Shown: piece after piece, positions 1 to 11,799 of the stretch
Numbering within the stretch: position 1 is the first letter of the stretch
How the letters are laid out: every line of letters begins with the position of its first letter
Source: Antedon mediterranea
Taxonomy: Eukaryota; Echinodermata; Crinoidea; Comatulida; Antedonidae
Length of the DNA stretch: 64,000 bases
Direction: 5' to 3'
NCBI RefSeq assembly: GCF_964355755.1
Contig: NC_092670.1
Coordinates: forward strand, 35,265,795-35,329,794
Position numbers and translations under genes: made by a program
The notes under the pieces: model-generated
The model's input: only the letters and a program-made list of their open reading frames with translations
What the model was told of the DNA's origin: nothing
Database searches by the model: none

Positions 1-223
1 TACTCTCTTTCCGTTTTACATTAATACACTAATTAATATTAAGACATAGGCATTTTTCGTTGAAATCCTTACTTGTGGATGGTTACGGTACAAAATCATC
101 ATGTAGAATTGGAACGCCAGCTTCATGTTTACACAATATGTAGAATTTACACGACAAATGTATTAGTCTCATCGATAGTGATAATGTATTATAATGTGAC
201 AGATAGAATACCATCCTGAGATG

Positions 224-340
224 AGAGCGCCTTTATTAATTACTCACCCCTTATGTGGTCTAATTATACGTCATTTTGGTATTTTCCATGGATCAGAAAT
301 TCTGAAATAAAAGATTGAATTGAATTGAATTTTTATCCAG
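224..340 (+). repeat. Possible LINE-type 3' end with (TTGAA)n tail
   Basis: The stretch ends in GAAATAAAAGATTGAATTGAATTGAATT, that is, an A-rich signal followed by TTGAA repeats. A similar end in the opposite orientation occurs near 6330-6400. Short pentamer tails of this kind are known at the 3' ends of CR1/L2-like non-LTR retrotransposons. No coding part remains. The rest of bases 1-1420 shows no gene. Confidence 0.4.
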
Positions 341-1420
341 ACAGGGATAATTGTGTAATATTTTGTATATAATAAACATTATGTAGTTTAATTCACATTA
401 AACACAATCTTGTTTTGTTAGGTAGACCAACAAATGATAATGTTAATGTCAAAACACTGTTTTACAATCCATCCCTTGCGTCTACTAAACAGTATTTTCG
501 ATGAAAAAAATATGTTCAAATAAATGAGGAATTATTGTGCAGATTGACTTTAAAATCCTAGTTTAAATTTTGTTAATATATCATTAATTAAAAACCTTTA
601 ACATAGGATAAGTGTAATGTGACTGAGTGATAGACCTACTGAAAATCAATATTAGTTCAACATACATCACGGTATATAATGATTGTTTACATTTATTAGG
701 CCTGTTTTCTATGCGCGAATCGAACATTTCTTGAGTTCTGATTGGTTGCGCATTTTTTGACGTCACAAAAAGTAGAAAACATTGATAATACTCATGCGCA
801 TTAGTTAACACTTTCGATTAGTGCGAATAAATTCGCCTAGTGAAAAACCGGCTTTACTTACGGGGTCAACTAGGATTTCTAGCGAGGTGCAGACATACAT
901 TGTATTTTCAAAGAAAAGAAGATTTTTTTTAAAGTTAACAAACTTATTTCTCAATACTTAAAGTATTCGACTTAAGCATGGGCGCATCGTGTCAGTGTAT
1001 CTTTTTATTTGATTGGTTTATTTCGTATGACGTGCCTTTTAGTACTATAGTTTTAAAATGTTCTATTAAACGGTTCTATTGCATGATCAGCTTTAATTTT
1101 AAACCTGCAACGTGAATTACTGGAGAACTGAGCGATGTAATTAGTTCCCCTACTTGTCTTCATGTTTGGTTATCTTTGAAATATTTTATGGATAATTTTT
1201 GTGTGTACATCGCTTAGAAACATTGCGCTATACAAGACTGCTATTATTACTATTATCATTTTCAATGTTTCTGGTATCCAAAATGGATTATTAGGTAAAT
1301 CTGTTTTCAGGATGTCCTTTGTCTACATTGTGACGTTAATATCTACCAATACGACCTTCGCCTTCTTGTCTAGTGTCATCACCTTTCCAATAGGAGACAC
1401 CCATTTCATTATTTTCTTAA

Positions 1421-1574
1421 AGCTCTGTCTACACTATCAAACTTTACAAAACAAATGTGATATGCCATTATATGGAGATGATGTCATATCACTACCATAT
1501 TTTTGCATATCACTACCAAAATTGGGTACATCCCACACTTTTTGTCAAACTAGTTTGATAGTGTAGACAGTGCT
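1421..1574. mobile_element. Family A short inverted-repeat transposon, copy 1
   Basis: Both ends carry the inverted motif AGCTCTGTCTACACTATC / GATAGTGTAGACAGTGCT. The inner part holds ATATGG and ATATCACTACCATAT blocks that recur in every copy of the family. It has no coding capacity, so it is a non-autonomous, MITE-like element. The flanks are TTAA on the left and TAG on the right. Confidence 0.8.
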
Positions 1575-1619
1575 TAGAAATATAATATTATATAGACGTT
1601 TAATACAGTTTGGACAGTT

Positions 1620-3450
1620 TAAAAAAAAAGATCACAATATACATTCATTCCCACGATTAGGAAGTTTCGATTTAGTTTAGATAACAAACACCCCGACCGC
1701 AATTCAAATGCCTTGTGTGTTGCATTCTTTATTAATAATAATGATAATGTCGTAAGTTCAACAAGTCAATGAAGTAGGCAAACGAATAGTTTAATTATTG
1801 GAAGAAATAGAACAGTGTAAATTACCGTATTATTATTACACGTATTATATTTAGTATAGTACGGTATTTTGCCATATAGGCCTAATGTATATATTTTTTA
1901 TTTTGACATAATTTACTCGATATATAAATGTTATTTCTTATAGTGTATTTTTCCTAAACTTCAATGCATTTTGCAATACAATTATGTATTTTTTATAGAA
2001 TTATTTTTATTGTTGTTTACCCGCAAATTATTTTTGTTTTAAATAAGTAAACAACATTTGAAAAAAACATAAATGTGCACACTATAATTATTGAGGCTGT
2101 TATATGCCTATACGTCTAAATTTATCATAACATATCAAAATACTAAATGTTGAAAACGTAAATAAAAGTTATTTATGTAACTACTCTACTTTTGCGCGGC
2201 AAGAACAATTAAAAAAAATCACCTGTCCGAATTTACTTTTTAAAGTTGATTTTAAAATATGGTAATGAGATGGCTGTTATTAGGTGACATTAGGGACGAC
2301 AACCTTTGAATTGTCACGTTTATCCGAAATGAATATATAACACTGGATTATACTAATCTATATGCAGTAATTTTCACATTATAGGATTAAACAGTTCAAA
2401 TTTATAAAATTTACGAATAATGATAGTGTCACTTGATAAAAAAATTTGTAAATTAATAATACAGATTGCATTAATATATTGAAATTGAAATCTTTAGGGA
2501 CATAATATTTAATATAAGAAATATGATGACATTGCGATGGCCGTTTCGGGTTGTTCGAGAGATTATTAAAAATGTTTTCTTGCAATTTTCAGGAGTAGGT
2601 GGGGATTTTAGCCACTTAGGCCGAGAGTTAAAGAGGGATTAGACAATATTGGTGTCCTGCTTAAGGGGAAAGCTGCTCATTTTCTTCTGGCTGAATATGC
2701 CACTGAGATTGGTTGATTTATAACATGGGCGTGTGTGGATTTAACGAGTAATTTTGATATACAATACAATTTCCACAATATAACAACGGCCTTATGCAGT
2801 ACATGAGATGTGTTTATGTTTACTCACAATTTACTGATAAATCACAACGTTTTTTATTCGTGATTTGATAAATAGAATCAAATAGCATAGTTATACAATA
2901 TTTAAATTCAATATTTGTACTAGGCTTAGTATTACTGTTATATACTTTACCATTGTCCTCGCGAGTAATATGCCTACTCGACAGATACTCGAGAAATTGA
3001 AATTATCCAACCTGAGGTGAACAAAATACAAAATGATTGTTAGCATTTTGTTATTTACTATATTATTTATATTATTAAAAAAATATAAAGTTAGGACGGT
3101 TGATGTTGTTTACCCTTATTAAACTGGGTCACTAGTAGTCAGAGGAACTGAGGATTCGGGCGGATTAGGTGATATGTACGCGACCTGTCTCGATTCTACT
3201 TCACATATCTTAAAATTATCCAACCACTCTTCGATCTACAATCGGAAACGTACAGAATTTCCTAAATACTTATTCAATTTGTTGTCGAAAAAAATAGGCC
3301 TAACCTGACATTTATATTAATTATGCAGTGCAAAACTACCATTTGTGTCGGTGGAACTTATAGCATCGGGTGGCCGACTTGGGCAACAGGATGTGAGGCA
3401 CTAAAACAATTGCGACACACTAACATTGGGTGGTATAAATTGGCGTAGAA
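1620..3450. other. Non-coding stretch, no gene seen
   Basis: AT-rich sequence with only short open frames, none with a convincing start, homology or splice pattern. I see no RNA gene or clear repeat apart from scattered AGGCCT words. Confidence 0.6.
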
Positions 3451-3461
3451 AAAATGTCTTA

Positions 3462-3699
3462 AGCTTAGTCTACACACTATCAAACTTTATGTGACAAAAC
3501 AAATGTGATATGTCCATATATGAACATGATGATAACATCACTACCATATTTGGGCATATCACTATACCATATAAGGAGTCGCAAATTTCGCGAGGATCGT
3601 CATTGCACAATGCATGATGGGAAGGGTTTGGAAGCAAACGTTATGACCCGTACGTACGCGTATTTTTTGTCAAACTAGTTTGAGATTGTAGACAGAGCT
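3462..3699. mobile_element. Family A transposon, copy 2 (long variant)
   Basis: Terminal motifs AGCTTAGTCTACACACTATC and GACAGAGCT are flanked by TTA on both sides (3459-3461 and 3700-3702). This is the clearest 3-bp target duplication in the family and fits the TWA duplications of PIF/Harbinger elements. The copy has an extra internal segment of about 80 bases, around 3570-3660, that other copies lack. Confidence 0.8.
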
Positions 3700-4312
3700 T
3701 TAGCAGAAAAGCCAAAATAAATTAATCTAAATGTTATAAATGGCTTGTAGCATACCGTAGGACTAAAGCTGGATGACAATCGTTTGATCTTCAATAAAAG
3801 CATCTCTATTGAAAAATAAATCGTGCATCGTTTGACCGCTTGGCGAAGGATGCTCCCAGAGGTGGTACCTATATTTATCTACTAGGCCCTACGCTTGTCA
3901 ACCATTAAATCTGCTACCAGTATTATACCAATGGGATCAGTTGTCAGACGACAAACATTGTGACGGCTTACTTTGATGCGTTGAAAAACCCGACATAGCA
4001 TTGTTCCCTACGTCACTGTTCTGTCAGCAACCGGAAACGCGTCATTCACTGGAAATAAAAGTTGATGACATTGATATGGATAAATATAAATGCAACCGTC
4101 GTCTGTATATTTACGTCACAATAATTCCCAAACTTCCCGCCAAATCTACCTCGCGAAAAATATGTCTAAAAATAGAAGTATAAATCTTATTTTATCTATC
4201 CAATATCAACTGGCTACAGATCGTATTTTTAATTTATAATATTTATTGTTACACTAAAATACATTTTCAACGAGCAATGGTAAGTAGTGTATACCCACAA
4301 TATTGTAATTTG

Positions 4313-4660
4313 TGCACTTATTTGTACCCCAAAAACATGAAAAATGAAGATTAATTAAATCAGACTTTTAATAGGTTATTTTGTAGTTTTAATACAGTTA
4401 ATCGCTTCCGTAGAAATTACCGAAAACAAATAATGTTGTCACTTAGAAAAAGACAAAATAAATGCTAAAATTCAACCAAAACCAATTAGCTGGCAGCCAG
4501 TTTGACTATTTTTTTGCTTTAAATTACAGTTTTTTCAGGTAAATACATTTTTTCAATCCAATTTTTGGTCAAAGTGGATAACTATTATTGACATTTAAAT
4601 GGCATATTTAACAAAAAAATGTTTAAGAATTATTTTTTCACGGGAACAATACATCTTTAA
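4313..4660 (+). mobile_element. Family C inverted-repeat element, copy 1
   Basis: The right end reads GGGAACAATACATCTTTAA. The degenerate left end and the interior (ATGAAAAATGAAGATTAAT, a GCTGGCAGCCAG-type block, TTTTTTCAGGTAAAT) match the copies at 8024 and 38272. It has no open frame and looks non-autonomous. Confidence 0.7.
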
Positions 4661-4984
4661 TATTTATAATTACTTATTCTCATATTGTATAATAATAATA
4701 ATTTGCCTTTGGATTTAAATAAACAATAAAGTATATGTCTATATGGATGCAAGAATATTCTAGATTTTTCAGCTTGTAATGAATGAAAAAAAGGAAAACG
4801 TTCTCAATCGGAAATTTAATATTTGAATAAATTAAAATCCAGACACAGACAATACGTTCTAATTTTATCTCATTTGTAAGAAGAAATTGTTTTATTCATC
4901 ACAATGAATCATTCCAAATATGGCAATGATGGAACAATGCTAGTTTAATTTAGTTTTTCATCATTTGACTTGTTTCATTCGTAA

Positions 4985-5138
4985 AGTCTACACTATCACA
5001 TGTTATGTGACAAAAAAATGTGATTTGCCCAAATATGGTAGTGATATACCAAAATATGGTAGTAATATGACATCATTATGTCCATATATGGTCACATCAT
5101 ATATTTTTTACATAAAGTTTGATAGTGTAGACAGAGCT
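4985..5138. mobile_element. Family A transposon, copy 3
   Basis: It begins AAGTCTACACTATCAC and ends GATAGTGTAGACAGAGCT followed by TTA. The interior carries two tandem blocks of the CCAAATATGGTAGTGATAT type. It lies about 200 bases upstream of the tRNA gene. Confidence 0.75.
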
Positions 5139-5345
5139 TTACTCTGTCAGCATCTGTACATTTATCTGTCCATCAATTTTGCTTTATTTTGTCAACTTTT
5201 ATCTACGGGTATAATCTTTATTTTTGTATTTCTTTTTTTTTATTGTTCTTTATATATATATATAGAGGACTAGTGCTGTTCCGCCGTACCACGCCAAGAA
5301 TGTTAAAGAGTCGCTATCCAATCGAGTTCGAACAATACCATGAAA

Positions 5346-5417
5346 GCCCCAGTGGTCTAATGGTTAGGACATCTGCATATCAAGCAGGCGGTCCGAGTTC
5401 GAGTCTCGGTTGGGGCG
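5346..5417 (+). tRNA. tRNA-like gene, anticodon AUC, Glu/Asp-type body
   Basis: A complete cloverleaf can be drawn. The acceptor GCCCCAG pairs with TTGGGGC. The D stem is GTCT/GGAC, the anticodon stem TCTGC/GCAGG with loop ATATCAA, and the T stem CCGAG/CTCGG with loop TTCGAGT. The discriminator base is G. The anticodon at 5379-5381 is ATC, which formally reads the Asp codon GAU. The D-arm (TGGTCTAATGGTTAGGA) is typical of eukaryotic tRNA-Glu, while G73 suits Asp. Glu and Asp tRNAs share U35 C36 and differ at base 34. An unmodified A34 is not normal in either. The internal A box and B box are present, and a T5 run follows at about 5420, as expected for Pol III. It could be a functional variant, a mutated tRNA-Glu copy or the head of a SINE. 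Confidence 0.75.
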
Positions 5418-5481
5418 ACTTTTTCTCATTCTCACAGATTTCCTCATCTTTATCGTTTCAAATTAATTAATTAAATTTCAG

Positions 5482-5589
5482 TATATCACCGGGCGGTTTA
5501 GAATTAATGTTCATTGCCTGATGTGTATATATATATATATATAAACAAATCAGGCAAAGAACATTAATTCTAAACCGCCCGGTGATATA
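5482..5589. repeat. Foldback element, 41-bp arms
   Basis: The left arm 5482-5522 and the right arm 5549-5589 are reverse complements with a single mismatch. The arms contain ACCGGGCGGTTTAGAATTAA. A 26-base TA-rich spacer separates them, and TA repeats continue beyond the right arm. The near-perfect pairing points to a recent foldback or MITE insertion into a TA microsatellite. Confidence 0.85.
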
Positions 5590-5774
5590 TATATATATAT
5601 ATATTTTATATTTTTAATTATTAATTTGTCAAAGTTAATTCCGCCACAAGATTTTCATTTTCTTGGGATTCTTCCTTCTTCCATTATTAATATGTTTCTT
5701 TTGTTCATACAATTCACAATAAATCATCTGAATTTATTTTTTGTCCAACTTTAGTCTAGTGTTAGATAATAAAA

Positions 5775-5898
5775 TCTGTCTAAACTAGTTTGACAAGAAA
5801 AAGTGTGATGTGCCCAAATATGGTAGTGATGTGCCCAAATATGGTAGTGATGACATCATCATGTCCATAATATGGGCACATCACATATTTTTTGGTAG
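5775..5898. mobile_element. Family A transposon, copy 4 (truncated)
   Basis: It contains AACTAGTTTGACAAG, two tandem GTGCCCAAATATGGTAGTGAT units and the ATGGGCACATCACAT block of the family. The outermost TIR is missing on the right. Confidence 0.65.
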
Positions 5899-5909
5899 TT
5901 AAAGGCTCA

Positions 5910-6803
5910 CTATATTTATTATAAGCTCATTTGAAATATTAAATTTTTGTAATTTCTTTTACTTTTTATTTACTTTATGGAAACATAAAGTTTAATATAT
6001 TTTATAATTGTTTATTTTAAGTGTTGAACAACATGGTGTTCGTATTCACGTTTTTTCTCCTTCGCATACTTATAAATAATAAATGTGAACCAAAGAAATG
6101 CCAATATATTATCTGTATTAAAAAAGAAACCTTTTAATTAATAATCCCATATCAATAATTATATTTCTTAAGCTCTGTCAACACTATCAAACTAGTTTGA
6201 CAAAAAAAGTGTGATGTTCCCAAATATGGTAGTGATATTTCCAAATATGTTAGTGATATGACATCATCATGTCCACATTACATTTTTTGTCACAAAGTTT
6301 GGTAGTGTAGACAGAACTTAAGAATTAATTAATTCAATTCAATTCAACATTTATTTCAGACAGTTGTCCATTATGGTATAATACATTACAAAGAAAACAA
6401 AAAAAAATGAAGGAGAGAGAACCAAAACTGTTATCTATTGGTATATAATGCCTCTCTCCATTTGTAGTACATGTTTGAATCCATCAACAAATATTTATAT
6501 ATACAAATTAACATTCTGTTTTCGCTTTTCATTATTCTTGTAAGAAATCAGTAAGTCGAAATCCTCAAATATTCATAAAATGATAATATAGCTTACTACA
6601 TTTTATAAGCTCACTTTAAATATTAAATTTAGTTTTAATCCAGTGGAAATATAAACTTTGATATAACTTTGTAATACAGCATTGCGTCTGTGTTCACATT
6701 ATGTTCTCTTCCGCCTACTTCCAGTAGGCTACTTATAAATATATTGTTTGTATTAAAAAAGAAACTTTTTACCTAATCCCATATAGATAATTATATTTCT
6801 TAC
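5910..6803 (+). repeat. Diverged tandem duplication flanking a family A copy
   Basis: Segments about 5910-6170 and 6590-6803 align over their length. They share TATAAGCTCA, GTATTAAAAAAGAAAC and the closing ATAATTATATTTCTTA. The second copy is diverged and shortened. Family A copy 5 and a reversed (TTGAA)n LINE tail (about 6333-6400) lie between them. Confidence 0.6.
6171..6318. mobile_element. Family A transposon, copy 5
   Basis: TTA precedes AGCTCTGTCAACACTATCAA, and the right end GTAGTGTAGACAGAACT is followed by TAA. This again fits a TWA target duplication. The interior matches the other copies. Confidence 0.75.
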
Positions 6804-7004
6804 AGACACTGTAATACTGTATACGAATCATTTTCGTAATGTTTCCCAACGAAATTGTCGCGTCGCAAAATTTCCGACGCATGGAATGCATTAATTGTCT
6901 GATTTTTACTATAGACATTAATATAACAGATCTGTCAATCATTTTTTATAGACAGTTTTCTACTCTTAGTATTCCGCGACAGCAATTCAAATGATTTATT
7001 ATAG

Positions 7005-7536
7005 GAAATTCAATTATTCAACTTATTAATATATAAAAATAGATATACGGTGCTGTATCATTTAAGGTGTGTATTCTTAAATGTTTTAACAAGTAAAAGG
7101 AATGATTATTGTTTTTAATATCATCATAATAATAGTAATTATGATAGAATAAATTATGTCGATAAATGTGCCGCATCAAACAGACGCATTCGAATAAACA
7201 CCGCATTCGAATTGATGGCTGATCATTCACAAATATTGTATTATTATTATTTGACTTCCAGTCCAATTATCATTATTAGGAAATTCAATTATTTAAATTA
7301 TTAATATAAAAATAGATTTACGGTGCTGTATTCTTAACGGCATGATACATTCTTAAATATTATAACATTTAAAAACAATAACACCATTGATTATTTATTT
7401 AAATCTCATCATATTAATAATTATGATAGAATAAGTGCCGCTGTCGATAATGTGTCGCAGTCAAACAAATGTCGCGTTCGAATAAACACCGCATTCAAAT
7501 AATTGGATTGATGGCTGATCATTCACAACACCTTTC
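7005..7536 (+). repeat. Diverged tandem duplication, about 240-260 bp units
   Basis: Units about 7005-7240 and 7279-7536 share AGGAAATTCAATTATT, TACGGTGCTGTAT, AATTATGATAGAATAA, CGAATAAACACCGCATTC and TTGATGGCTGATCATTCAC. Both are AT-rich and non-coding. Differences are spread throughout, so the duplication is not recent. Confidence 0.7.
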
Positions 7537-8023
7537 TGTACAATTAAACAAAATTGTATTATAGAATACATCAGAAGTATTTAAACAGCAGTTTACAAAA
7601 TTGAAGCATTAACATAAAATAAAAGAATTTGTTTTAAAAAAATGTTTTTAAAGTAGAAAACACGTCTGTTGGAAATTACCAATTTTCAAGTTTGCGGTTT
7701 AAAAAATTTATCTTACACTTATTTGCCTAATAACTAATCATTTTAGGTTCAAAGTTACCTATTTGAGTCAAGTGCCAAAAACGTCTAGCCAAATATCTTT
7801 AGGTGATCATGGAATTATTTTTCTGCCTGACTAGTCATTTCCCAGTGGGACAAAATTACTTTTGGTTACTTTCTTATTTCACCATTAATTTCAAGTCAGT
7901 GTTGTAATTATGTTATTGTTATAAGAATTACTGTAGTGTATAGGCCTATAGAATACACTGACATTATTTTGTGAATGTCAAATTTTACTTTAGAATAAAA
8001 GAAAGCAAAATGTGAATAGTATT

Positions 8024-8441
8024 TTAAAGATGTATTGTTCCCACAAAAACATGAAAAATGAAGATTAATAAAATCAGACTTAAAATAGTTTTTTTGAAGT
8101 TTTGAAAGTTATTCACTTCTGTAAAGAAAACAAAAATTGTTTCACAGTTAATTTTAACTAAAAACCATTGTCTGACAGACAATAACAAGTATTTTTAGTC
8201 GCGTGCAAATGCGACTCTACAGCTTACTACCTACCGGTAGGTGGTCGGTCGGTTGGTCGGTAAAACTAACTCAAATGAGCACGCGACTGCAGACATGTAT
8301 ATGGTCTTGTTTAATCTAAATTACATTTCTTTTCAGGTAATTTATTTTTCGATTCAGTTGTTGGTTAAAGTGAATATCTATTTTGTGGCATTGAAATGGC
8401 ATATTCAACAACAAAATTGAATTAAAAAAAATGTATCTTTA
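8024..8441 (+). mobile_element. Family C element, copy 2, carrying a nested family B insert
   Basis: The left end TTAAAGATGTATTGTTCCC is present and the right end ATGTATCTTTA is eroded. The interior matches copies 1 and 3 but is interrupted at about 8197-8312 by the family B repeat. That interruption explains its greater length. Confidence 0.7.
8197..8312 (+). mobile_element. Family B repeat, copy 1 (nested)
   Basis: It starts AGTCGCGTGC and contains the inverted motif GCACGCGACT at 8279-8288. It continues through CATGTATATGGTCTTGTTT, which is also conserved in the copy at 37757. It lies inside a family C element, so it inserted later. It has no coding potential. Confidence 0.7.
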
Positions 8442-9207
8442 GACATTTAAACTTTAATCGTTTCAAGTACAATAAAATACTGGAGTAACCCTAAATATAT
8501 ACTATTAGCCTAGAACTAAAAAGTAACATTAGAATAATATAACTTTAGTTCAGTGATTATTACTGAATTTATTTATTTATTAAAAATATATATATAAAGT
8601 GCTGCTTTAAGACTACCGCAAAACATTTTTATTACTTTTAGTATTTAAAGATAACAATTTTGATTAAATAATTTATAATTGAAGCTGAGACTCCCTTGAC
8701 ACAGAAATTCTTTTAATAAATCAAATCCAACAATTTGAAGTACAAGAGTGCATAATCAATAATGCCTTCTAATAAATACATAATTAAACTGGCGGTAGGC
8801 CTGACCAATATTTTGTTAATGTGATATCAAGTTATAGGCTAACTGGTGAAAGTAAAACTAACAATTCTCGAACATCAATTAGGTCACAAAGGACTAAATT
8901 GTATCATGTATTATTATACAAACATAATGTTTGTGTGTTCACTGCTTTGTGTCATGGGCTGTCCCCACACCCCCGATGTGTGTCTCGTTTCCGGGAATCG
9001 CTACTCTAGTTCCCGTCGGCACACGTCACAATAGTCTCAAAATAAATCCCGTAGCTTAACTTCTGTCACGTTGCCTTCCATACAATGTGACAATTTGTAC
9101 GGACAGACCAGACACCCATGTAGGTCCCTACTGACTCAACTGGTAGTTTCACTTTATACACGATAATTTGTCACGGATTTATTTAATATCAGTTTTTTAG
9201 TTTAAAC

Positions 9208-9254
<47 letters not shown>
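9208..9254. repeat. (TCTA)n microsatellite at a LINE 3' end
   Basis: About eleven tandem TCTA units. On the minus strand this is a (TAGA)n run directly after the stop codon of the LINE fragment. It therefore probably served as that element's 3' tail. Confidence 0.85.
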
Positions 9255-9664
9255 GGCATTAGTTCATCCATATGTTGAATGAAGCCCTCCTCATAACATT
9301 TCCATTTCTGTCTAATTCTTGCTGTCCTAGTCCATGCAGCCGTTCCAATGTATGTTGTTAGATCATCTCTCCACCTTCTTTTTTGTCTTCCTCTTTTCCT
9401 CTTTCCTACCCTTGGTTGCCATTCTGTTAATCTGTATGTCCATCTGTTATCTTGAAATCTTGCCACATGCCCAGCCCATCTCCATTTTGACTGTCTTACT
9501 TTCTCCAATATATCTGTAACACCTGTCTTTTTTCTGATGATTGTATGATTTACCCTGTCTCGAAGCGATAAGTTCATCTTTCTTTCTTTAAACCTATTAT
9601 CATTAATTGATTGTAGGGCCACAACTGTACAAATAGCACCCTTGCGGTCCTTACTAGTTCTCAT
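9248..9664 (-). pseudogene. Non-LTR retrotransposon ORF2 C-terminal fragment
   Basis: This is a 138-codon open stretch whose sequence is typical of the segment after the reverse-transcriptase domain in LINE polyproteins. It contains KWRWAGHVARFQDNRWT, the basic GKRKRGRQKRRWRDD and WKCYEEGFIQ. No ATG start, endonuclease or RT catalytic motif lies upstream, so the copy is 5'-truncated, as target-primed insertions usually are. The (TAGA)n tail follows immediately. I cannot assign the clade from this part alone. Confidence 0.8.
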
Positions 9665-9699
9665 GAGCGTGTGTAATAGTATCGTAAGCCCTAATTTAG

Positions 9700-11500
9700 T
9701 TTTCTTTCAATTTTTAATGGTTACATAGAACATCACATTTTAAAGCCTTGCCCGATTCAATCAATCAATATATAACTTTTGCTTATAACCATGTTCATTT
9801 GTATAGGCTTTTGCTAAATAATCCGTTAAACACTATCTGATATTTTATGTATTATCATTACTGTAAATAATCAATGTATATGTTTTATAATTATTTTTTT
9901 TTGTACAAATCACTACACTATACCGTTATTATGGTAATATTATGAATTCAGGATTGATTGAATAAAGTTCACAAGAAACAAGAAACAAATATGTGTTTTC
10001 GTCACACAAAACAACACACTCTCATTAATATCCTCATAATCAATATCATCATTCCAATAATTATAATAATATTATCATCATCTTTATATTATCATTCTGA
10101 CATCATCACCATCCCTAATAGACATCGTCCTGCCATCTTGATTACGTCATCATCCTCACCAACAGTAATTTAAAAATACGTAAATAAAAAAAACATTTGG
10201 AGTACTTTTTTGATAATCTTTCTAGATTATATAATAAATCTGTATAATTACATTCAACATTGATTTATCACATAATGTTGACATTTAATCCAATTCGGAA
10301 CGATATCAAATCTTTGCAGTTATACAAGTAATTAACCTTAGCCATTCTTCATTATCTACTTATAATATGTGACGTCACATTAGTATTACGTAACGTGAAA
10401 TGCGGAAATTGGAAAGTGGAGACACTACGAAATGTTGATGGAAACATTTAAGTACTGAATGAAATCAGAAGAAACTTCTTAAAACTTCTGTTTACAAATT
10501 CAACAGAATGGGTATGTACATATCAGTTAAGTTACATAAATAATACATTAAGACGGTACTAATGAAGTTAAAACCTATATACTTGTGAAGCAGTTTTGGC
10601 GGTCGGTGTGTATTTGGTCCCGGGGGAAACGGTACTGCTACGGTGTAGTGATCCCGGCCCGAAAGGTACAGCAATTTAGGCCTACGGAAAACAGACTAGA
10701 TAATATTATATTAGTCATCATTTGTTATTGTATTAATAAATTCTAAACTTAAAGTAATAGCTTAAAGCTAAATCAGCGTGATTTTCCATCTTTTTAAATA
10801 AGATAGTTAGATTTCGATGACTTGAATTTTATAGGGCATGATATGCCCTAGTTTGTATTGCACAATATGATGTATAGGCCTATATGCCGTAATAAATATT
10901 CATCATTTGTCTAAAGAAACAAAGACAAACTGGACATCGTATTAATACTTTTCAAAATTAGTTTACGTTTCTTTGTGAATGTCACTCCTTATAATCTACA
11001 GTTGTTTGAAACATGAGTCGACGGAAATTTACCTTTTTTTAAATCATAGGCCTTACACCATCACGACGCGCAGAATTGTCGCGTAGCCTACGTTCTATGC
11101 CGTTATTTATTTTACCCTTTTTCCTCCGCGGCTCGAGTGGCATGTCGGCCAACATGTTTCGTCCACATCTTTATACGGGGATTATGTTTAGACAAATTTT
11201 AAGTTTTAAGAAGTATTGTATTTTATTAAGAATATATTATATGACAATAAAAGTGGGACGAGTCCACGAAAGACAAAAAAAAGTTAACTAATAAATGGTA
11301 CGTTCAGTTGTAACTATTATGATAGTAAATACCTTTATAACCAACTCAGGTTGAAGATCTTGGTTGTACCAATGGATCTTGGTTGTACCAATGGAAGGGC
11401 CAGGCTATAATTGGTCCCCAACCTTTCATGTTCAGGCTACCTTAGAAGCATTAAATACCTGTTGTTTCGAAGTAAAATTGTTGGCCTATCGTGCTTTATA
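9700..11500. other. Non-coding stretch, no gene seen
   Basis: AT-rich sequence with short chance frames and simple ATC/ATT-rich runs near 10020-10150. No splice-consistent coding region, RNA gene or recognised repeat was found. Confidence 0.55.
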
Positions 11501-11508
11501 ACGTAGGG

Positions 11509-11540
11509 CCAGGGAAGAGTTAAATTTAACTCTTCCCTGG
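11509..11540. repeat. Perfect 32-bp palindrome
   Basis: The half-site CCAGGGAAGAGTTAAA is followed at once by its exact reverse complement, with no spacer. It could form a cruciform or be the junction of two inverted copies. No TIR element is obvious around it. Confidence 0.9.
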
Positions 11541-11656
11541 TAGGGCGTACTGTATTTTAATTATATTATTTAGACAAATTAGACTATGAAGTCTTTCTGT
11601 AGCAGAATTAGGAAGAATACTTATATAAATAGTGTTGATAAAACGAAAGTATTTTG

Positions 11657-11790
11657 TAGTGGAACTGTAGCTTAGTAGCCTTCCAATCCCAAGGTCCGGG
11701 GTTCAATCTTGACCAAGTGCCAAAGGTTGTAAATCACGATTTGTCAACTCCACTCACTAGGCCTCACGATGAATTATAAAATATTTTATT
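11657..11790 (+). mobile_element. tRNA-derived SINE fragment
   Basis: A tRNA-like head contains CTGTAGCTTAGTAG and a B-box-like GGGGTTCAATCTTG. A non-tRNA body follows. A related head (CTGTAGTTTGGTGG ... TGGTTCAATTCTG) lies at 17161. Both are diverged. Confidence 0.5.
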
Positions 11791-11799
11791 CATCCTCTA

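Noticed and set aside
1201-1566. Plus-strand frame of 121 codons
   Set aside because: It starts at GTG, and its 3' part is simply translation through family A copy 1.
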